From contig NZ_CXYV01000002.1 of NCBI RefSeq assembly GCF_001286805.1, positions 992,001-1,056,000 on the forward strand: a DNA stretch of 64,000 nucleotides, written 5' to 3'. The notes under the pieces are model-generated. The model saw only the letters and a list, made by a program, of their open reading frames with translations. It did no database searches and was not told the origin of the DNA. Of this stretch, positions 42,594 through 52,396 are shown piece after piece; positions within the stretch are counted from its first letter, which is position 1; every line of letters begins with the position of its first letter. This DNA comes from Kallipyga gabonensis (GTDB lineage: Bacteria > Bacillota > Clostridia > Tissierellales > Peptoniphilaceae). A program made the translations under genes and the position numbers.

Positions 42594-43541
42594 ATGGAAT
42601 TCCAACATACTCCCGTCCTTCTTCAGGAGACTTTGAAAGGCTTGAACATTCAGGGGGATGGCACCTACGTCGACTGCACAGTGGGCGGGGGAGGTCATTC
42701 GAAAGAGATTGTAAAAGCGTTGACAAGCGGAAGACTCATAGCTATCGACCAGGATGTCGAGGCTTTAGACGCCGCTAAGGTGAATCTGGCCCCATGGGCT
42801 GAGCATGTTCGTTTTGTCCACGCCAATTTCAAAGATCTCGACCATATTCTTGTTGACCTGTCCATTAATCGCGTGGAAGGCATTCTGATGGACATCGGCG
42901 TATCCTCTTACCAGTTGGATCAAGGGGAACGCGGTTTTTCCTACCACCAGGATGCTGAACTCGATATGCGGATGGACCGGAGTGCGGATATTCCTACCGC
43001 AAAAGATATTCTTAAAACGTATTCCAAAGAGGATCTTTCTCGGATTATTTATGAGTATGGGGAAGATCGATGGGCCGACCGGATTGCAACATTTATTGTC
43101 GAGGCTCGTAAAAATCGGCCGATCGAAAACACGGCTGATTTGGTGGACATCATCAAGCGGGCTGTTCCCAAGGGAGCCCGTCTGGATAAACACCCTGCCA
43201 GACAGGTTTTTCAAGCCCTCCGTATTGAAGTCAACCATGAACTTGACGTTCTTGCCGAGAGTCTTCAAAAGGCAGTGAACCGCCTGGAAGTGGGCGGCAG
43301 ACTCTGCGTAATTGATTTTCATTCCTTAGAAGACCGGATTGTGAAAAACGCTTTCAAACAGATGGCAACCGGGTGTATATGTCCTCCGGATTTTCCGGTA
43401 TGTGTATGTGGACACCATCCTGAAATCAAATGGATAAACCGTAAACCGATTGAGGCTTCTTCAGAGGAAGCCAAGTCCAATCCGAGGGCCCGATCAGCCA
43501 AACTCCGGATTGTAGAAAAGTTAGGGGATAACAATGGGTGA
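42594..43541 (+). CDS. rsmH: 16S rRNA (cytosine1402-N4)-methyltransferase
   Basis: Methylates C1402 in the ribosomal P site. The 315-residue protein shows the start HTPVLLQETLKGL, the SAM-binding YVDCTVGGGGHSKEI, LMDIGVSSYQLD and the C-terminal RSAKLRIVEKL. GACAGGAGG precedes the ATG. It follows mraZ by 12 bases and overlaps ftsL by eight. Confidence 0.95.
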   Translation: MEFQHTPVLLQETLKGLNIQGDGTYVDCTVGGGGHSKEIVKALTSGRLIAIDQDVEALDAAKVNLAPWAEHVRFVHANFKDLDHILVDLSINRVEGILMDIGVSSYQLDQGERGFSYHQDAELDMRMDRSADIPTAKDILKTYSKEDLSRIIYEYGEDRWADRIATFIVEARKNRPIENTADLVDIIKRAVPKGARLDKHPARQVFQALRIEVNHELDVLAESLQKAVNRLEVGGRLCVIDFHSLEDRIVKNAFKQMATGCICPPDFPVCVCGHHPEIKWINRKPIEASSEEAKSNPRARSAKLRIVEKLGDNNG

Positions 43542-44091
43542 GCCAGCAAGACAATATATCGAAGAGAGACCGGCCCGTCGACGTCAAATTGAAATTATTC
43601 AGGACCCGCCTCAGCCGGTTCAGAAAAGGGGGAGGAGGCAATCACCGAAGAAGGGTTTGAATGAAAAAGGAAAGGGCCATGCGAAGAAGGCAAGGGTGAA
43701 AGGGAAGAAAAAAGCCAAACCACAAGCCCGAACCGCTCGGATGGGACAGAGAGCTCTTTTCACACCGGCTCAGGGACTATCGCTTTTCGTGATGTTGACC
43801 GCCTTTGTGGGTTTGCTTATCGCCAACCTAATCAGTTATAATGAAGTGTCAATCGTTCAAAATCAAATCAATGAAACGCGGCAAAAAGTCCAGGCCCTCC
43901 AGTCCGAGACAGACCTTTTAACCATGAAAATGGCCCCCTATAGTGACCCGGACCGGATTGAAAGGCTGGCAAGAGAACGCCTTCAAATGGTCAAGCCCCA
44001 AGATAAAGACATTATCTCTATACATGCCAATCCCAAGGACGTCTATAAGGATCCCGGCAGTCAAAACCAACTGGCTGATCAAGGAAGATAA
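43534..44091 (+). CDS. ftsL: Cell division protein FtsL
   Basis: A 185-residue bitopic protein in the usual ftsL place between rsmH and the PBP gene. A strongly basic cytoplasmic tail of about 80 residues (many Lys and Arg) precedes one membrane helix (about 83-103) and a coiled coil with the motif DPDRIERLARERLQMVKP. It should pair with DivIC and FtsQ. The tail is long compared with typical FtsL proteins of about 100-120 residues. Confidence 0.82.
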   Translation: MGEPARQYIEERPARRRQIEIIQDPPQPVQKRGRRQSPKKGLNEKGKGHAKKARVKGKKKAKPQARTARMGQRALFTPAQGLSLFVMLTAFVGLLIANLISYNEVSIVQNQINETRQKVQALQSETDLLTMKMAPYSDPDRIERLARERLQMVKPQDKDIISIHANPKDVYKDPGSQNQLADQGR

Positions 44092-44122
44092 TTGCTGCCG
44101 CTTAAAAACCAGGTGGTGAGGC

Positions 44123-46276
44123 ATGCTTTTCAAAAAATTGAAATCATTGAATAAGCCGAATGAAATCAACCTCCAGTCAAGAACAAGACTGATTTATGTC
44201 TGTCTCCTGGCTGTTGTGGTTGGATTTCTTCTTCGGCTTTTTTATTTGCAGGTCATCGGAGGAGATGATTATCGGGCCCAGGCTTATGCCCAGCGGAGAA
44301 CGAAAAAAACGGCTCAGGCTGAGCGTGGGGCAATTTACGATCGAAACCAGGAGCCCTTGGCAATTTCCGTCAACATCACTTCTGCCTACCTTTCTCCTAA
44401 GCAGGTGGATCCTGATGATTATCAGGAAGTTGCCGATGCACTTTCTTACATCCTTGGTCTGGAACCGTCCAAGGTCATGGATGACCTGAAATCCAAGAAA
44501 TCCTACATAAGAATCAAGGATAAAGTTTCTGATGGGGAGATCCAGGCTTTGACGGCTTCCGGAATTCGAGCAATATCGCTGGAGCATGAGAGCCAGCGTT
44601 TTTATCCCAACGACAGTCTTCTTTCCCAGACCCTGGGCTATACCAACGATGAGGGGCTGGGTATTTATGGTGCAGAAAAGGAGTTTGACCAGGTTTTGAG
44701 GGGGTCGGCGGGTCAGGATGTCTTCACCAAAGACCTCCGCGGACGTGTTGTTCCCACTGAAGAAGGCAAATCTTTTGACCCTTCTAATGGTCAATCCGTC
44801 TGTTTGACCATTGACCTGGAGGCCCAGAAAATCCTCCGGGAGGAGATGGTCAAGTGTGCAGAAAAATACACCCCTAAATCCATCACAGGGATCATTTCCG
44901 ATCCCAACACGGGGGAAATCCTGGCCATGGAGAGCCTACCCAACTTCAATCCCAACCAACCCCGGCAACCTGAGCGTAAGGAGGACCGGGTTCGTTGGGA
45001 CTCGATGACTGAAGAAGATAAACTCAACCTTCTCTACGAGCGGTGGAAAAACCCTGCGGTATCCGGACTCTATGAACCGGGCTCCGTTTTCAAGTCCATC
45101 ACTACGGCTTTAGCTCTGGACAGTCAGGCACTTGCAGCAGATGTGGACCACGTCCTTTGTCAAGGTTCTATCCAAATTGCTCCTCAAACCAGGATTTCCT
45201 GCGACATGGGAAGAGCTCACGGAGAGGAACTCCTGAAAGATGCCTTAGTGAATTCCTGCAACTGTGGCTTTGTTCAGATTGTTTGGAAAATCGGCCCTCA
45301 ACGCTTTACTTCCTACCTCCATGCTCTACGTGTGGGAGGGAAGAGTGGAATCGACCTTCCTGCTGAAGCTTCATCAGTGATGCCAAAAACCCTGGCGGAC
45401 ATGGACCAGGCTCGCTTTGCCACCATGTCCTACGGCCATGGCCTATCCGTCACACCTATTCAGGTACTCACCATGGCCAATGCCACAATTAATGGGGGGT
45501 ATTATATCCAACCCCATATTTTCTACCAGTCCTTAAATTCTGATAAGACTCTTCTCTCCACCTACAAGGTAGAGAAACCGGATCCCATCTTTTCCCAAGA
45601 TACGGTCAAGACCATGCGGAACTATCTTCAAGCTTCCGCCTCCAAGCCTTTTAAGGAACTAAAGGGAAAACCGGTCGGAGGAAAGTCCGGAACGACCTTA
45701 ATCGCCAAGGACGGGGTCTATACCCGGGATACCGTCGCTTCCTATTTTGCTTTTTATCCGGCTGATGATCCCAAACTGTCCATCTTAATCGTTGTCAACA
45801 CCCCTAATAACCAGGGCTATGGCTCCTTGATTGCTGTTCCCGTAGCCAGTCAGACCCTGACCCGTTATGTGGAAAGGGAAGACGGGGAGGAGAGAAAAGG
45901 TCCCACTCCTGGACATGCCTTGCCTGATTTTGTAGGAAAAACGGTGGAAGAAGCAGAGAAAACCGGCTATCTTTTCACCCGATACGGGGCCATGTCGGAG
46001 TTTTCCATCATCGGTAGCCAAATGCCTAAAGCAGGTGGCCTTTACCGGGAAGGCCAATCGATCACCCTATATCCGGATGACCAGGCTTCCTATCTTGTTC
46101 CGGACATGACGGGGGCAAGTAAACAAAAGGTGGAGGAGATCTTCCGGGCGACGTCGATTCCTTTTGATACCAGAGGGGAGGGAAAGGTTATCGACCAGGA
46201 TCCCAAGCCGGGAACGAAAGTTCCGGGAACTACCCGGGTCCGCTTTATTCTGGATAACACGAAGGAAGGAAACTGA
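44123..46276 (+). CDS. pbpB: Class B penicillin-binding protein with PASTA domains (division transpeptidase)
   Basis: The septal peptidoglycan cross-linker. The 717 residues have one N-terminal membrane helix, a dimerisation domain starting near RGAIYDRNQEPLA, a transpeptidase with Ser321 in EPGSVFKS, SCN in VNSCNCGF and Lys521 in GGKSGTT. Two PASTA-like repeats end the protein (beginning near HALPDFVGKTVEEA and SYLVPDMTGASKQK). Sequence and PASTA tail resemble SpoVD/PBP2B/PBP2X. Its position between ftsL and mraY indicates the vegetative division enzyme working with FtsW. Confidence 0.92.
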   Translation: MLFKKLKSLNKPNEINLQSRTRLIYVCLLAVVVGFLLRLFYLQVIGGDDYRAQAYAQRRTKKTAQAERGAIYDRNQEPLAISVNITSAYLSPKQVDPDDYQEVADALSYILGLEPSKVMDDLKSKKSYIRIKDKVSDGEIQALTASGIRAISLEHESQRFYPNDSLLSQTLGYTNDEGLGIYGAEKEFDQVLRGSAGQDVFTKDLRGRVVPTEEGKSFDPSNGQSVCLTIDLEAQKILREEMVKCAEKYTPKSITGIISDPNTGEILAMESLPNFNPNQPRQPERKEDRVRWDSMTEEDKLNLLYERWKNPAVSGLYEPGSVFKSITTALALDSQALAADVDHVLCQGSIQIAPQTRISCDMGRAHGEELLKDALVNSCNCGFVQIVWKIGPQRFTSYLHALRVGGKSGIDLPAEASSVMPKTLADMDQARFATMSYGHGLSVTPIQVLTMANATINGGYYIQPHIFYQSLNSDKTLLSTYKVEKPDPIFSQDTVKTMRNYLQASASKPFKELKGKPVGGKSGTTLIAKDGVYTRDTVASYFAFYPADDPKLSILIVVNTPNNQGYGSLIAVPVASQTLTRYVEREDGEERKGPTPGHALPDFVGKTVEEAEKTGYLFTRYGAMSEFSIIGSQMPKAGGLYREGQSITLYPDDQASYLVPDMTGASKQKVEEIFRATSIPFDTRGEGKVIDQDPKPGTKVPGTTRVRFILDNTKEGN

Positions 46277-46322
46277 TGCAAGAGATTTCAACCCTGTTTC
46301 GCATGATACAGAAAGGATGATT

Positions 46323-47297
46323 ATGATGGAATTGCAACACCCGGGCTTGCTGGTTTTCTTTTTAGCAACCCTCTTTAGCGGTTTGGGAACTTACTTTTGG
46401 ATTCGCTTTTCCCGAAAGGAATCGATCGGCCAGCCCATCCGGGAGGAGGGCAACAAGGCCCACTATAAAAAAGCGGGGACACCCACCATGGGCGGCATTG
46501 TCTTTACCCTGGTCAGCCTGATCCTCCTTTTTATTTTTACCGGTTTTCGCCTGGAAAGCCTCTTTCTCTTGCTGGGCACCCTGGGCTTTGCCCTGATCGG
46601 CTTTTTGGATGACTATGAAAAGGTCAAGCAAAAGCAAAATGAGGGTTTGACTCCACGGCAGAAGCTTTATCTCCAATTCGGTCTATCTTTTATTCTGGTC
46701 ATCCTGGCCTTCCTGACGAATGGAGACCTGAGCCGGCAGAAGATTCCCTTTTTTAATGTCACCCTGGACTTGGGCTTTTTCTGGGTTCCCATCCTCATGT
46801 TTGTCGTGGTCGGGTCAGTCAATGCCGTCAATCTAACGGACGGCTTGGACGGACTTTGTACCGGGGTTTCTATCCCCGTCTTCTTTGTCCTCGCCCTGGC
46901 CGCCCTCATTTACCCCTATGCGGTTTGCAATGTCATCTATTACTATGCCTTGATTTTTGCCGGTGCCCTGGTGGGCTACCTCTTCTTTAATGCCCATCCC
47001 GCCTCCGTCATGATGGGGGATACGGGGTCCATGGCCATCGGGGGTGCCATCGTCTCCCTCCTCCTTCTTTATAACCGCCTACTTTTCATGGTGGTATTGG
47101 GTGGAGTTTATTTGATGGAAGCTCTATCAGTCATTATTCAAGTCACCTATTTCAAACGGACGGGGGGCAAGCGAATCTTTAAGATGTCGCCCATCCACCA
47201 CCACTTTGAACTGTCCGGATATCCCGAAGAGAAGATCACCGTCGCTTTCAGCCTGGTTTCCCTCCTTCTCTCCCTGCTTACCCTGGCTATTTTTTAG
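46323..47297 (+). CDS. mraY: Phospho-N-acetylmuramoyl-pentapeptide transferase
   Basis: Makes lipid I on undecaprenyl phosphate. The 324-residue, ten-helix protein has KAGTPTMGGIVF, the aspartate pair in FLDDYEKVKQKQNEG, NAVNLTDGLDGL, NAHPASVMMGDTGSM and MSPIHHHFELSG. The start is 46323 or 46326, both just after AGAAAGG; a long upstream frame extension overlaps the PBP gene and is not needed. It directly precedes murD. Confidence 0.95.
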   Translation: MMELQHPGLLVFFLATLFSGLGTYFWIRFSRKESIGQPIREEGNKAHYKKAGTPTMGGIVFTLVSLILLFIFTGFRLESLFLLLGTLGFALIGFLDDYEKVKQKQNEGLTPRQKLYLQFGLSFILVILAFLTNGDLSRQKIPFFNVTLDLGFFWVPILMFVVVGSVNAVNLTDGLDGLCTGVSIPVFFVLALAALIYPYAVCNVIYYYALIFAGALVGYLFFNAHPASVMMGDTGSMAIGGAIVSLLLLYNRLLFMVVLGGVYLMEALSVIIQVTYFKRTGGKRIFKMSPIHHHFELSGYPEEKITVAFSLVSLLLSLLTLAIF

Positions 47298-47306
47298 GAG
47301 GTTTCT

Positions 47307-48638
47307 ATGAAAATCAAAAGCCCTGAAGGCAAAGACCGCATCCTTTTGTATGGCCTGGGCGTCACCGGAAAGGCCATTCTCTCTACCTTCCCCAAAGCAG
47401 GATGGAAGGTGACTCTCTATAATGACCAGGAGGTCAGTCTCGACGACCTGGTTAAGGAGGGTCTTAACCTCTCCATGGTGGACTTGGCCAAGGACCTGGA
47501 TGAGATCCCCTGGTCCGACCTGGCCTATGTGGTCAAGGCTCCGGTTATCCCTCTGGATAAGCCCCTCCTGAAAAGGGCCGGGGAAGAGGGCCTGCCGGTC
47601 TGCTCCGACATTGAACTGGCTTACCGACTCTTTCCCAACCAGCCCATGGTGGCTATCACCGGGTCCAATGGGAAAACAACTACCACCTCCATGGTGACCC
47701 ATATTCTCAATGGATCCGGCCATCCCGCCATCGCCTGTGGGAATATCGGTCTGGCGGTCTTTGAAGCCATTGATAAGGCAGATCCCGACACCTGGCTGGT
47801 CATTGAATCCTCCTCCTTCCAGCTGGCTTCGGTGGACCGGTTCAAGCCCCCCTATGCCGCCATCCTCAACGTTACCCCCGACCACATTGACTGGCATAAG
47901 GATTTTGCCCATTATGCGGCCTGTAAGTTCAATATCTCCAAGAGTCAGGGGCCGGAGGACATTCTCTACCTCAACCCCCACGACCGGCCTTCCAGGGAAG
48001 CCTTTGAATCCGGCCGCTTCAAGGCCAATGTCAAGTGGATTGATCCGGAGGGGGAATGGGCTCAGGAAATTCGCCAGCCAGGTTTTTGGACCCTGGTGGG
48101 GAGCCACAACGTTGACAATGCCCTCTTTGCTGCCGGCCTCTGTCATGAAATAGGACTGGACTGGCCCACCATAAAAGAAGCCCTTCAAAGTTTTCGGGCC
48201 ATCGAACATCGGATGGAGGTGGTCGACACCATCAACGGGGTCACTTATATCAATGACTCCAAGGCTACCAATGTGGATTCTGCTGTCCGGGCCATTCACT
48301 CCCTCCAGGCCCCCCTCATCGTCATCGCAGGCGGCTACGACAAGCACGTCCCCTTTGACGAATTTTATGAGGCCTTCCGTCCCCAGGGCAAGGCCATGAT
48401 CCTCATGGGCCAGACCCGGGACAGCCTGAAGCAGGGAATGGAAGAGCGGGGAATGGGAGATCGGGTGGTCATGGTCGATAGCCTTAAAGAAGCCATTGAC
48501 AAGGCTTATGATATGGCCCAAGCCGGTGACGTGGTCCTTCTTTCTCCGGCGTCCGCCTCCTGGGGAATGTATAATAACTTTGAAGAAAGAGGTCAGGAGT
48601 TTAAGGATTTGGTCCAAAACCTGAAAGGTCGGAATTAA
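47307..48638 (+). CDS. murD: UDP-N-acetylmuramoylalanine-D-glutamate ligase
   Basis: Adds D-glutamate to UDP-MurNAc-L-Ala. The 443-residue protein has the N-terminal nucleotide fold (LLYGLGVTGKAIL), the ATP loop ITGSNGKTTT, the central-domain block LNVTPDHIDWHKD and the C-terminal IEHRMEVV and YINDSKATNVDS. AGGAGG lies six bases before the ATG. It is the only Mur ligase in this cluster. Confidence 0.95.
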   Translation: MKIKSPEGKDRILLYGLGVTGKAILSTFPKAGWKVTLYNDQEVSLDDLVKEGLNLSMVDLAKDLDEIPWSDLAYVVKAPVIPLDKPLLKRAGEEGLPVCSDIELAYRLFPNQPMVAITGSNGKTTTTSMVTHILNGSGHPAIACGNIGLAVFEAIDKADPDTWLVIESSSFQLASVDRFKPPYAAILNVTPDHIDWHKDFAHYAACKFNISKSQGPEDILYLNPHDRPSREAFESGRFKANVKWIDPEGEWAQEIRQPGFWTLVGSHNVDNALFAAGLCHEIGLDWPTIKEALQSFRAIEHRMEVVDTINGVTYINDSKATNVDSAVRAIHSLQAPLIVIAGGYDKHVPFDEFYEAFRPQGKAMILMGQTRDSLKQGMEERGMGDRVVMVDSLKEAIDKAYDMAQAGDVVLLSPASASWGMYNNFEERGQEFKDLVQNLKGRN

Positions 48639-48651
48639 ATAAGGAGTTTCC

Positions 48652-49932
48652 ATGAGAGTCGGAACCATGATGCAAAAAAAGAATAAAAGAAAGGGAGAGA
48701 CAAGGGGAAAAATCCGCAAAGTCTCCGGCAAGAGACCCGGTTTTCTCCGTCTTTTTGTCAAGCCGGAGGGGAAGATGGATGCCCCCCTGCTGGCATTAGC
48801 CCTGGGCTTTATTGTTTTTGGCGTGATTATGGTCTTTTCTGCTTCTGCTCCGTGGGCTTTAAGGGAGTACGGGGATCCCAACTATGTTTTGAAACGAGAT
48901 CTGGTATGGGGAACAATATCCATTTTTGTCCTGGTCCTGGTTTCGCGGATTCCCTACCGGATCTATCGACGCTATGCCTACCTCCTTTATATTTTAGCCT
49001 TTATCCTCTGTATCCTTTGTTTTGTTCCGGGTATTCGTGTCGTTCGTAATGGGGCCCACCGTTGGATTGGTCATGAATCATTTACCATCATGCCTTCCGA
49101 CTTTCTTAAGATCGGATCGATCATGTTTTTATCCCGCTACTTATCCAAGCGGAACCGGGCCATGGATAAGGGGAAAAAAGCATGGAAGTCCTTTTTTTTC
49201 ATTTTGGCATTCATTGGCATAACCATCCTTCCCGTCCTATTACAGCCCAATTTCTCCGCTGTTATGGTCATTTCTATCAGCCTTTCGGTTCTTTTTTACG
49301 TCGGTGGGATGAAGATCCGGGAAATTATTCCTCTAGCTCTTTTTGCCCTGGCCGGCCTCCTCTATGCCTTCTGGCCGCGTGAGGGAAACTACCGACTTAA
49401 CCGCCTTCTGGTGATGTTGGATCCCATGAAGGACCCCCTTAATGAAGGCTGGCAGCTTATGCAGTCTCTTTTTGCCGTCACGACAGGCGGCCTATTCGGC
49501 GTGGGATTTGGACAGAGCCGACAAAAGTTTGATTATTTGGCCGATGAACCCCATAACGACTTTATTTTTGCGGTTTTATCCGAAGAGCTGGGCTTTATCG
49601 GCAGTGCCATCTTCATCATTTTCTACGCGTATATGATTTATCGGATGGCCAAGGCGGTCAGGAATTGTCCAAATCGTTTCGGACAACTTTTGGGTTTTGG
49701 CCTCACCTTTATTATTGCTTTTCAGGCCATGGTCAATATCGGGGTAGCCATCGGCCTGGTTCCGCCGACCGGGATTACCCTTCCCTTTATTTCCTATGGC
49801 GGATCCTCCCTATTGGCTGTTTCCATGATGATGGGGATCATACTGAATATTTCCAGAGAGACTGTTCAAAAACCTGTGGCCGGGAAAAGCTTGCCGGCTG
49901 ATTCGGAAAGGGGGGCCTACCATGGAAATTAA
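48652..49932 (+). CDS. ftsW: Septal peptidoglycan polymerase FtsW (SEDS family)
   Basis: A 426-residue, ten-helix SEDS glycosyltransferase that polymerises septal glycan with the partner PBP. Key blocks are PNYVLKRDLVWG, MLDPMKDPLNEGWQLMQSL, GFGQSRQKFDYLADEPHNDFIFAVLSEELG and PPTGITLPFISYGGSSLL. A basic N-terminal tail of about 40 residues precedes the first helix. AAGGAG five bases before the ATG fixes the start. It overlaps ftsQ by 11 bases. Confidence 0.94.
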   Translation: MRVGTMMQKKNKRKGETRGKIRKVSGKRPGFLRLFVKPEGKMDAPLLALALGFIVFGVIMVFSASAPWALREYGDPNYVLKRDLVWGTISIFVLVLVSRIPYRIYRRYAYLLYILAFILCILCFVPGIRVVRNGAHRWIGHESFTIMPSDFLKIGSIMFLSRYLSKRNRAMDKGKKAWKSFFFILAFIGITILPVLLQPNFSAVMVISISLSVLFYVGGMKIREIIPLALFALAGLLYAFWPREGNYRLNRLLVMLDPMKDPLNEGWQLMQSLFAVTTGGLFGVGFGQSRQKFDYLADEPHNDFIFAVLSEELGFIGSAIFIIFYAYMIYRMAKAVRNCPNRFGQLLGFGLTFIIAFQAMVNIGVAIGLVPPTGITLPFISYGGSSLLAVSMMMGIILNISRETVQKPVAGKSLPADSERGAYHGN

Positions 49933-50692
49933 GAAAAAATCGATAAAGAAAAAATCAAAGAAGAAAAAACGACGGATTTGGCCCCTTGTCTTGGGCTTTT
50001 TTCTTCTGTTGTTCGGCTTCATCGGATTTGTACTAAAGTCAAAAAAATTTGAAATCCACTATGTGAATGTCGAAGGCAATACCCTCCTGAGTGATCAGGA
50101 AGTAGTGGATCAGATGGGGAAAATCGAAGGGAATATTTTTCTTTATTCACCCAAAGAGGCCATTCTCCGCCTGCAAAAAGTGGAGGGGATTCAGGAGGTC
50201 TCCATTGAAAAGGATATGCCCGACCGGATTAACGTCCTGATTAAAGAGTCTTATATTTTGGCCAATCTGAAGGGGGATCCGTCTTACCAGGTAGATAACC
50301 GGGGGATAGTTCGGGAAAGAGGAAAGGGAAACGTGATCAAAGACAGGGTTGTTCCCTTGGAGGTGGTTTGGAATAAGGGGGTAATCGAAAAGGGGAAAGC
50401 TCTTTCTGATGATCCCCGGGATATTGACTTCATGGCAGCCCTCTTAAAAACGAAAATATCTGATAATATCAAGCATGTAACCTTTGATAAAACGGGCAAT
50501 ATTGATATAATGATTGAAGATATTCTCGTTCATTTTGGGGAACCGGATGACATTTTCAAAAAAATCAACAACATTACGGCAGCCATCAAAGAAATTCGGA
50601 CGAAATCCATTCCTGCCCAAGAAATTATTGTGAAAGATGGCCGGGAGATGATTGTTGTGACCGAAGGTGAGGAAGCCGGTCAGGAAAAGTAA
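49922..50692 (+). CDS. ftsQ: Cell division protein FtsQ/DivIB
   Basis: A 256-residue bitopic protein: a very Lys-rich cytoplasmic start (about 20 residues), one membrane helix (about 20-37), a POTRA domain (IHYVNVEGNTLLSDQEVVDQ) and the FtsQ beta domain (EGIQEVSIEKDMPDRINVLIKE). It bridges DivIC-FtsL to the divisome. Its GGGGGGCC-type site and ATG lie inside the ftsW end. Confidence 0.88.
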   Translation: MEIKKKSIKKKSKKKKRRIWPLVLGFFLLLFGFIGFVLKSKKFEIHYVNVEGNTLLSDQEVVDQMGKIEGNIFLYSPKEAILRLQKVEGIQEVSIEKDMPDRINVLIKESYILANLKGDPSYQVDNRGIVRERGKGNVIKDRVVPLEVVWNKGVIEKGKALSDDPRDIDFMAALLKTKISDNIKHVTFDKTGNIDIMIEDILVHFGEPDDIFKKINNITAAIKEIRTKSIPAQEIIVKDGREMIVVTEGEEAGQEK

Positions 50693-50776
50693 AAGAAAGT
50701 AGATTCGTTGGAAAGCTGGAGACGAGGTGTGTCATGCCTTGGGGAATCCGAGCGTAGAAAAAGCATGGGGGGACCA

Positions 50777-51865
50777 ATGACCAGTAATTTTGACATGGAA
50801 TTAAATAACGACGGTTTAGCAAAAATCAAGGTATTAGGTGTTGGCGGTGGCGGTAACAACGCCCTGAACCGGATGCAGACAGAAGGTCTGGACGGCGTAG
50901 AGTTCATTGCCATTAATACGGATAAACAGATTTTGGATGTCGTCGAAGCGGACCGCAAACTTCAGATCGGAACGAAGCTCACCAGAGGTTTAGGCTCCGG
51001 CGGAAACCCGGAAGTCGGATCAAAGGCTGCTGAAGAATCCAAATCCGATGTCCAGGACCTCCTCCAAAATACCGATATGGTTTTCATCACTGCCGGAATG
51101 GGCGGTGGAACCGGGACAGGTGCTGCTCCGATTATCGCAGAAGTCTCCAAGCAGATGAACATTTTGACCGTTGGCGTGGTAACCAAGCCCTTCGGATTCG
51201 AAGGACGAAAGAGGGCAAGCCAAGCGGAATCAGGTATCCAGGCTCTTAAGGATAAGGTGGACACCTTAATCGTTGTTCCTAACGATCGTCTCCTCCAGAT
51301 TGCCGAACGTCGGACAACCATGCGGGAAGCCTTTGGTATGGCTGACCAGGTTCTGATGAACGGTATCAAGGGCATTTCCGACCTTATTGCGGTTCCGAAC
51401 ATGATTAACCTGGACTTTGCTGACGTTGAATCCATCATGAAAGACCAGGGCATCGCCCACATGGGGATTGGCCTGGCTTCCGGTGAAAATCGTGCCGTTA
51501 ATGCGGCTAAAGCCGCTGTTAAGTCTCCTCTGCTGGAAACTTCCATTGACGGAGCTAAGGCAGTCCTTGTCAATGTTACAGCGGCAGACATTGGTCTCTT
51601 CGAGGTTAATGAAGCGGCAGAGCTCATCCGTGAAGCAGTCGATTCCGATGCCAACATCATCTTCGGTGCCGGCACCGATGAATCCCTGGGCGATGACCTC
51701 AAGATCACCGTTATTGCCACCGGCTTCGATTCCAAGCAGCTCAATGCCAATAAGAACGAATCGTCCAAGTCTTCGAAGGATTTGAAAGATGATAGTGCAG
51801 CACAAGCCAAGGACCGCCAGGATGACGGTCTGGACATTCCTGATTTCCTGAGAAAGTACCGTTAA
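50777..51865 (+). CDS. ftsZ: Cell division protein FtsZ
   Basis: The tubulin-like GTPase that forms the division ring. The 362-residue protein has [16 protein letters not shown], the tubulin signature GGGTGTG (109-115), PNDRLL, and the T7 block [11 protein letters not shown]. The C-terminal peptide [11 protein letters not shown], the site for membrane anchors, is intact. The start is placed at 50777, after GGGGGGA; upstream in-frame ATGs at 50708 and 50765 would add residues unlike the family. No ftsA gene precedes it, so the anchor (FtsA or SepF) must be elsewhere. Confidence 0.95.
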   Translation: MTSNFDMELNNDGLAKIKVLGVGGGGNNALNRMQTEGLDGVEFIAINTDKQILDVVEADRKLQIGTKLTRGLGSGGNPEVGSKAAEESKSDVQDLLQNTDMVFITAGMGGGTGTGAAPIIAEVSKQMNILTVGVVTKPFGFEGRKRASQAESGIQALKDKVDTLIVVPNDRLLQIAERRTTMREAFGMADQVLMNGIKGISDLIAVPNMINLDFADVESIMKDQGIAHMGIGLASGENRAVNAAKAAVKSPLLETSIDGAKAVLVNVTAADIGLFEVNEAAELIREAVDSDANIIFGAGTDESLGDDLKITVIATGFDSKQLNANKNESSKSSKDLKDDSAAQAKDRQDDGLDIPDFLRKYR

Positions 51866-51866
51866 G

Positions 51867-52331
51867 ATGAAATGTCCTTTCTGTTCTTTTTTGGACACAA
51901 AGGTGATTGATTCTCGCCCAACCGAAGATAACATGGCCATACGTCGTCGGAGGGTTTGCCTCCAGTGTCACAAGCGTTTCACCACTTACGAACGCTTTGA
52001 GGACCAGGCTATTGTCGTGGTTAAGAAAGATAAGACGCGGGAGTCTTTCTCCAGGGCTAAGGTCCTTCGTGGCATGATCAAGTCCTGTGAAAAACGACCC
52101 ATCGCCGTGGACCGGTTGGAAAGAGCAGCCGATGAGATAGAAACGGCTCTCAACCACCTGAACCAAAAGGAAGTCTCCTCAACCTACATCGGCGATTTGG
52201 TTATGAGTCAGCTGAAGAAGATTGACAAGGTAGCTTATGTTCGTTTCGCTTCGGTCTACCGGGAGTTTGAAGATGTGGAGAAGTTCTATGACGAATTGGA
52301 GCTTCTGAAGGATGAGGGTAAGGAAGATTGA
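51867..52331 (+). CDS. nrdR: Transcriptional repressor NrdR
   Basis: Represses ribonucleotide reductase genes in response to nucleotides. The 154-residue protein has an N-terminal zinc ribbon (Cys3, Cys6, Cys31, Cys34) and an ATP-cone domain (VVKKDKTRESFSRAKVLRGM). It begins one base after the ftsZ stop, with only a weak ribosome binding site, so it probably depends on translation of ftsZ. It is the last gene before a terminator. Confidence 0.94.
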   Translation: MKCPFCSFLDTKVIDSRPTEDNMAIRRRRVCLQCHKRFTTYERFEDQAIVVVKKDKTRESFSRAKVLRGMIKSCEKRPIAVDRLERAADEIETALNHLNQKEVSSTYIGDLVMSQLKKIDKVAYVRFASVYREFEDVEKFYDELELLKDEGKED

Positions 52332-52354
52332 CCGGTTAGAATGTTGACTGATAA

Positions 52355-52378
52355 AGAGAGCCTAGTGCTCTCTTTTTT
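52355..52378 (+). terminator. Intrinsic terminator of the dcw operon
   Basis: AGAGAGC (52355-52361), loop CTAGT, GCTCTCT (52367-52373), T-run to 52378. It ends 18 bases before the rarA start. Confidence 0.85.
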
Positions 52379-52396
52379 CATGAAAAGGAGGATGTT

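Noticed and set aside
46164-46322. Longer mraY reading frame starting inside the PBP gene
   Set aside because: The extra ~53 residues overlap the PASTA end of the PBP in another frame, and AGAAAGG sits just before the ATGs at 46323/46326.
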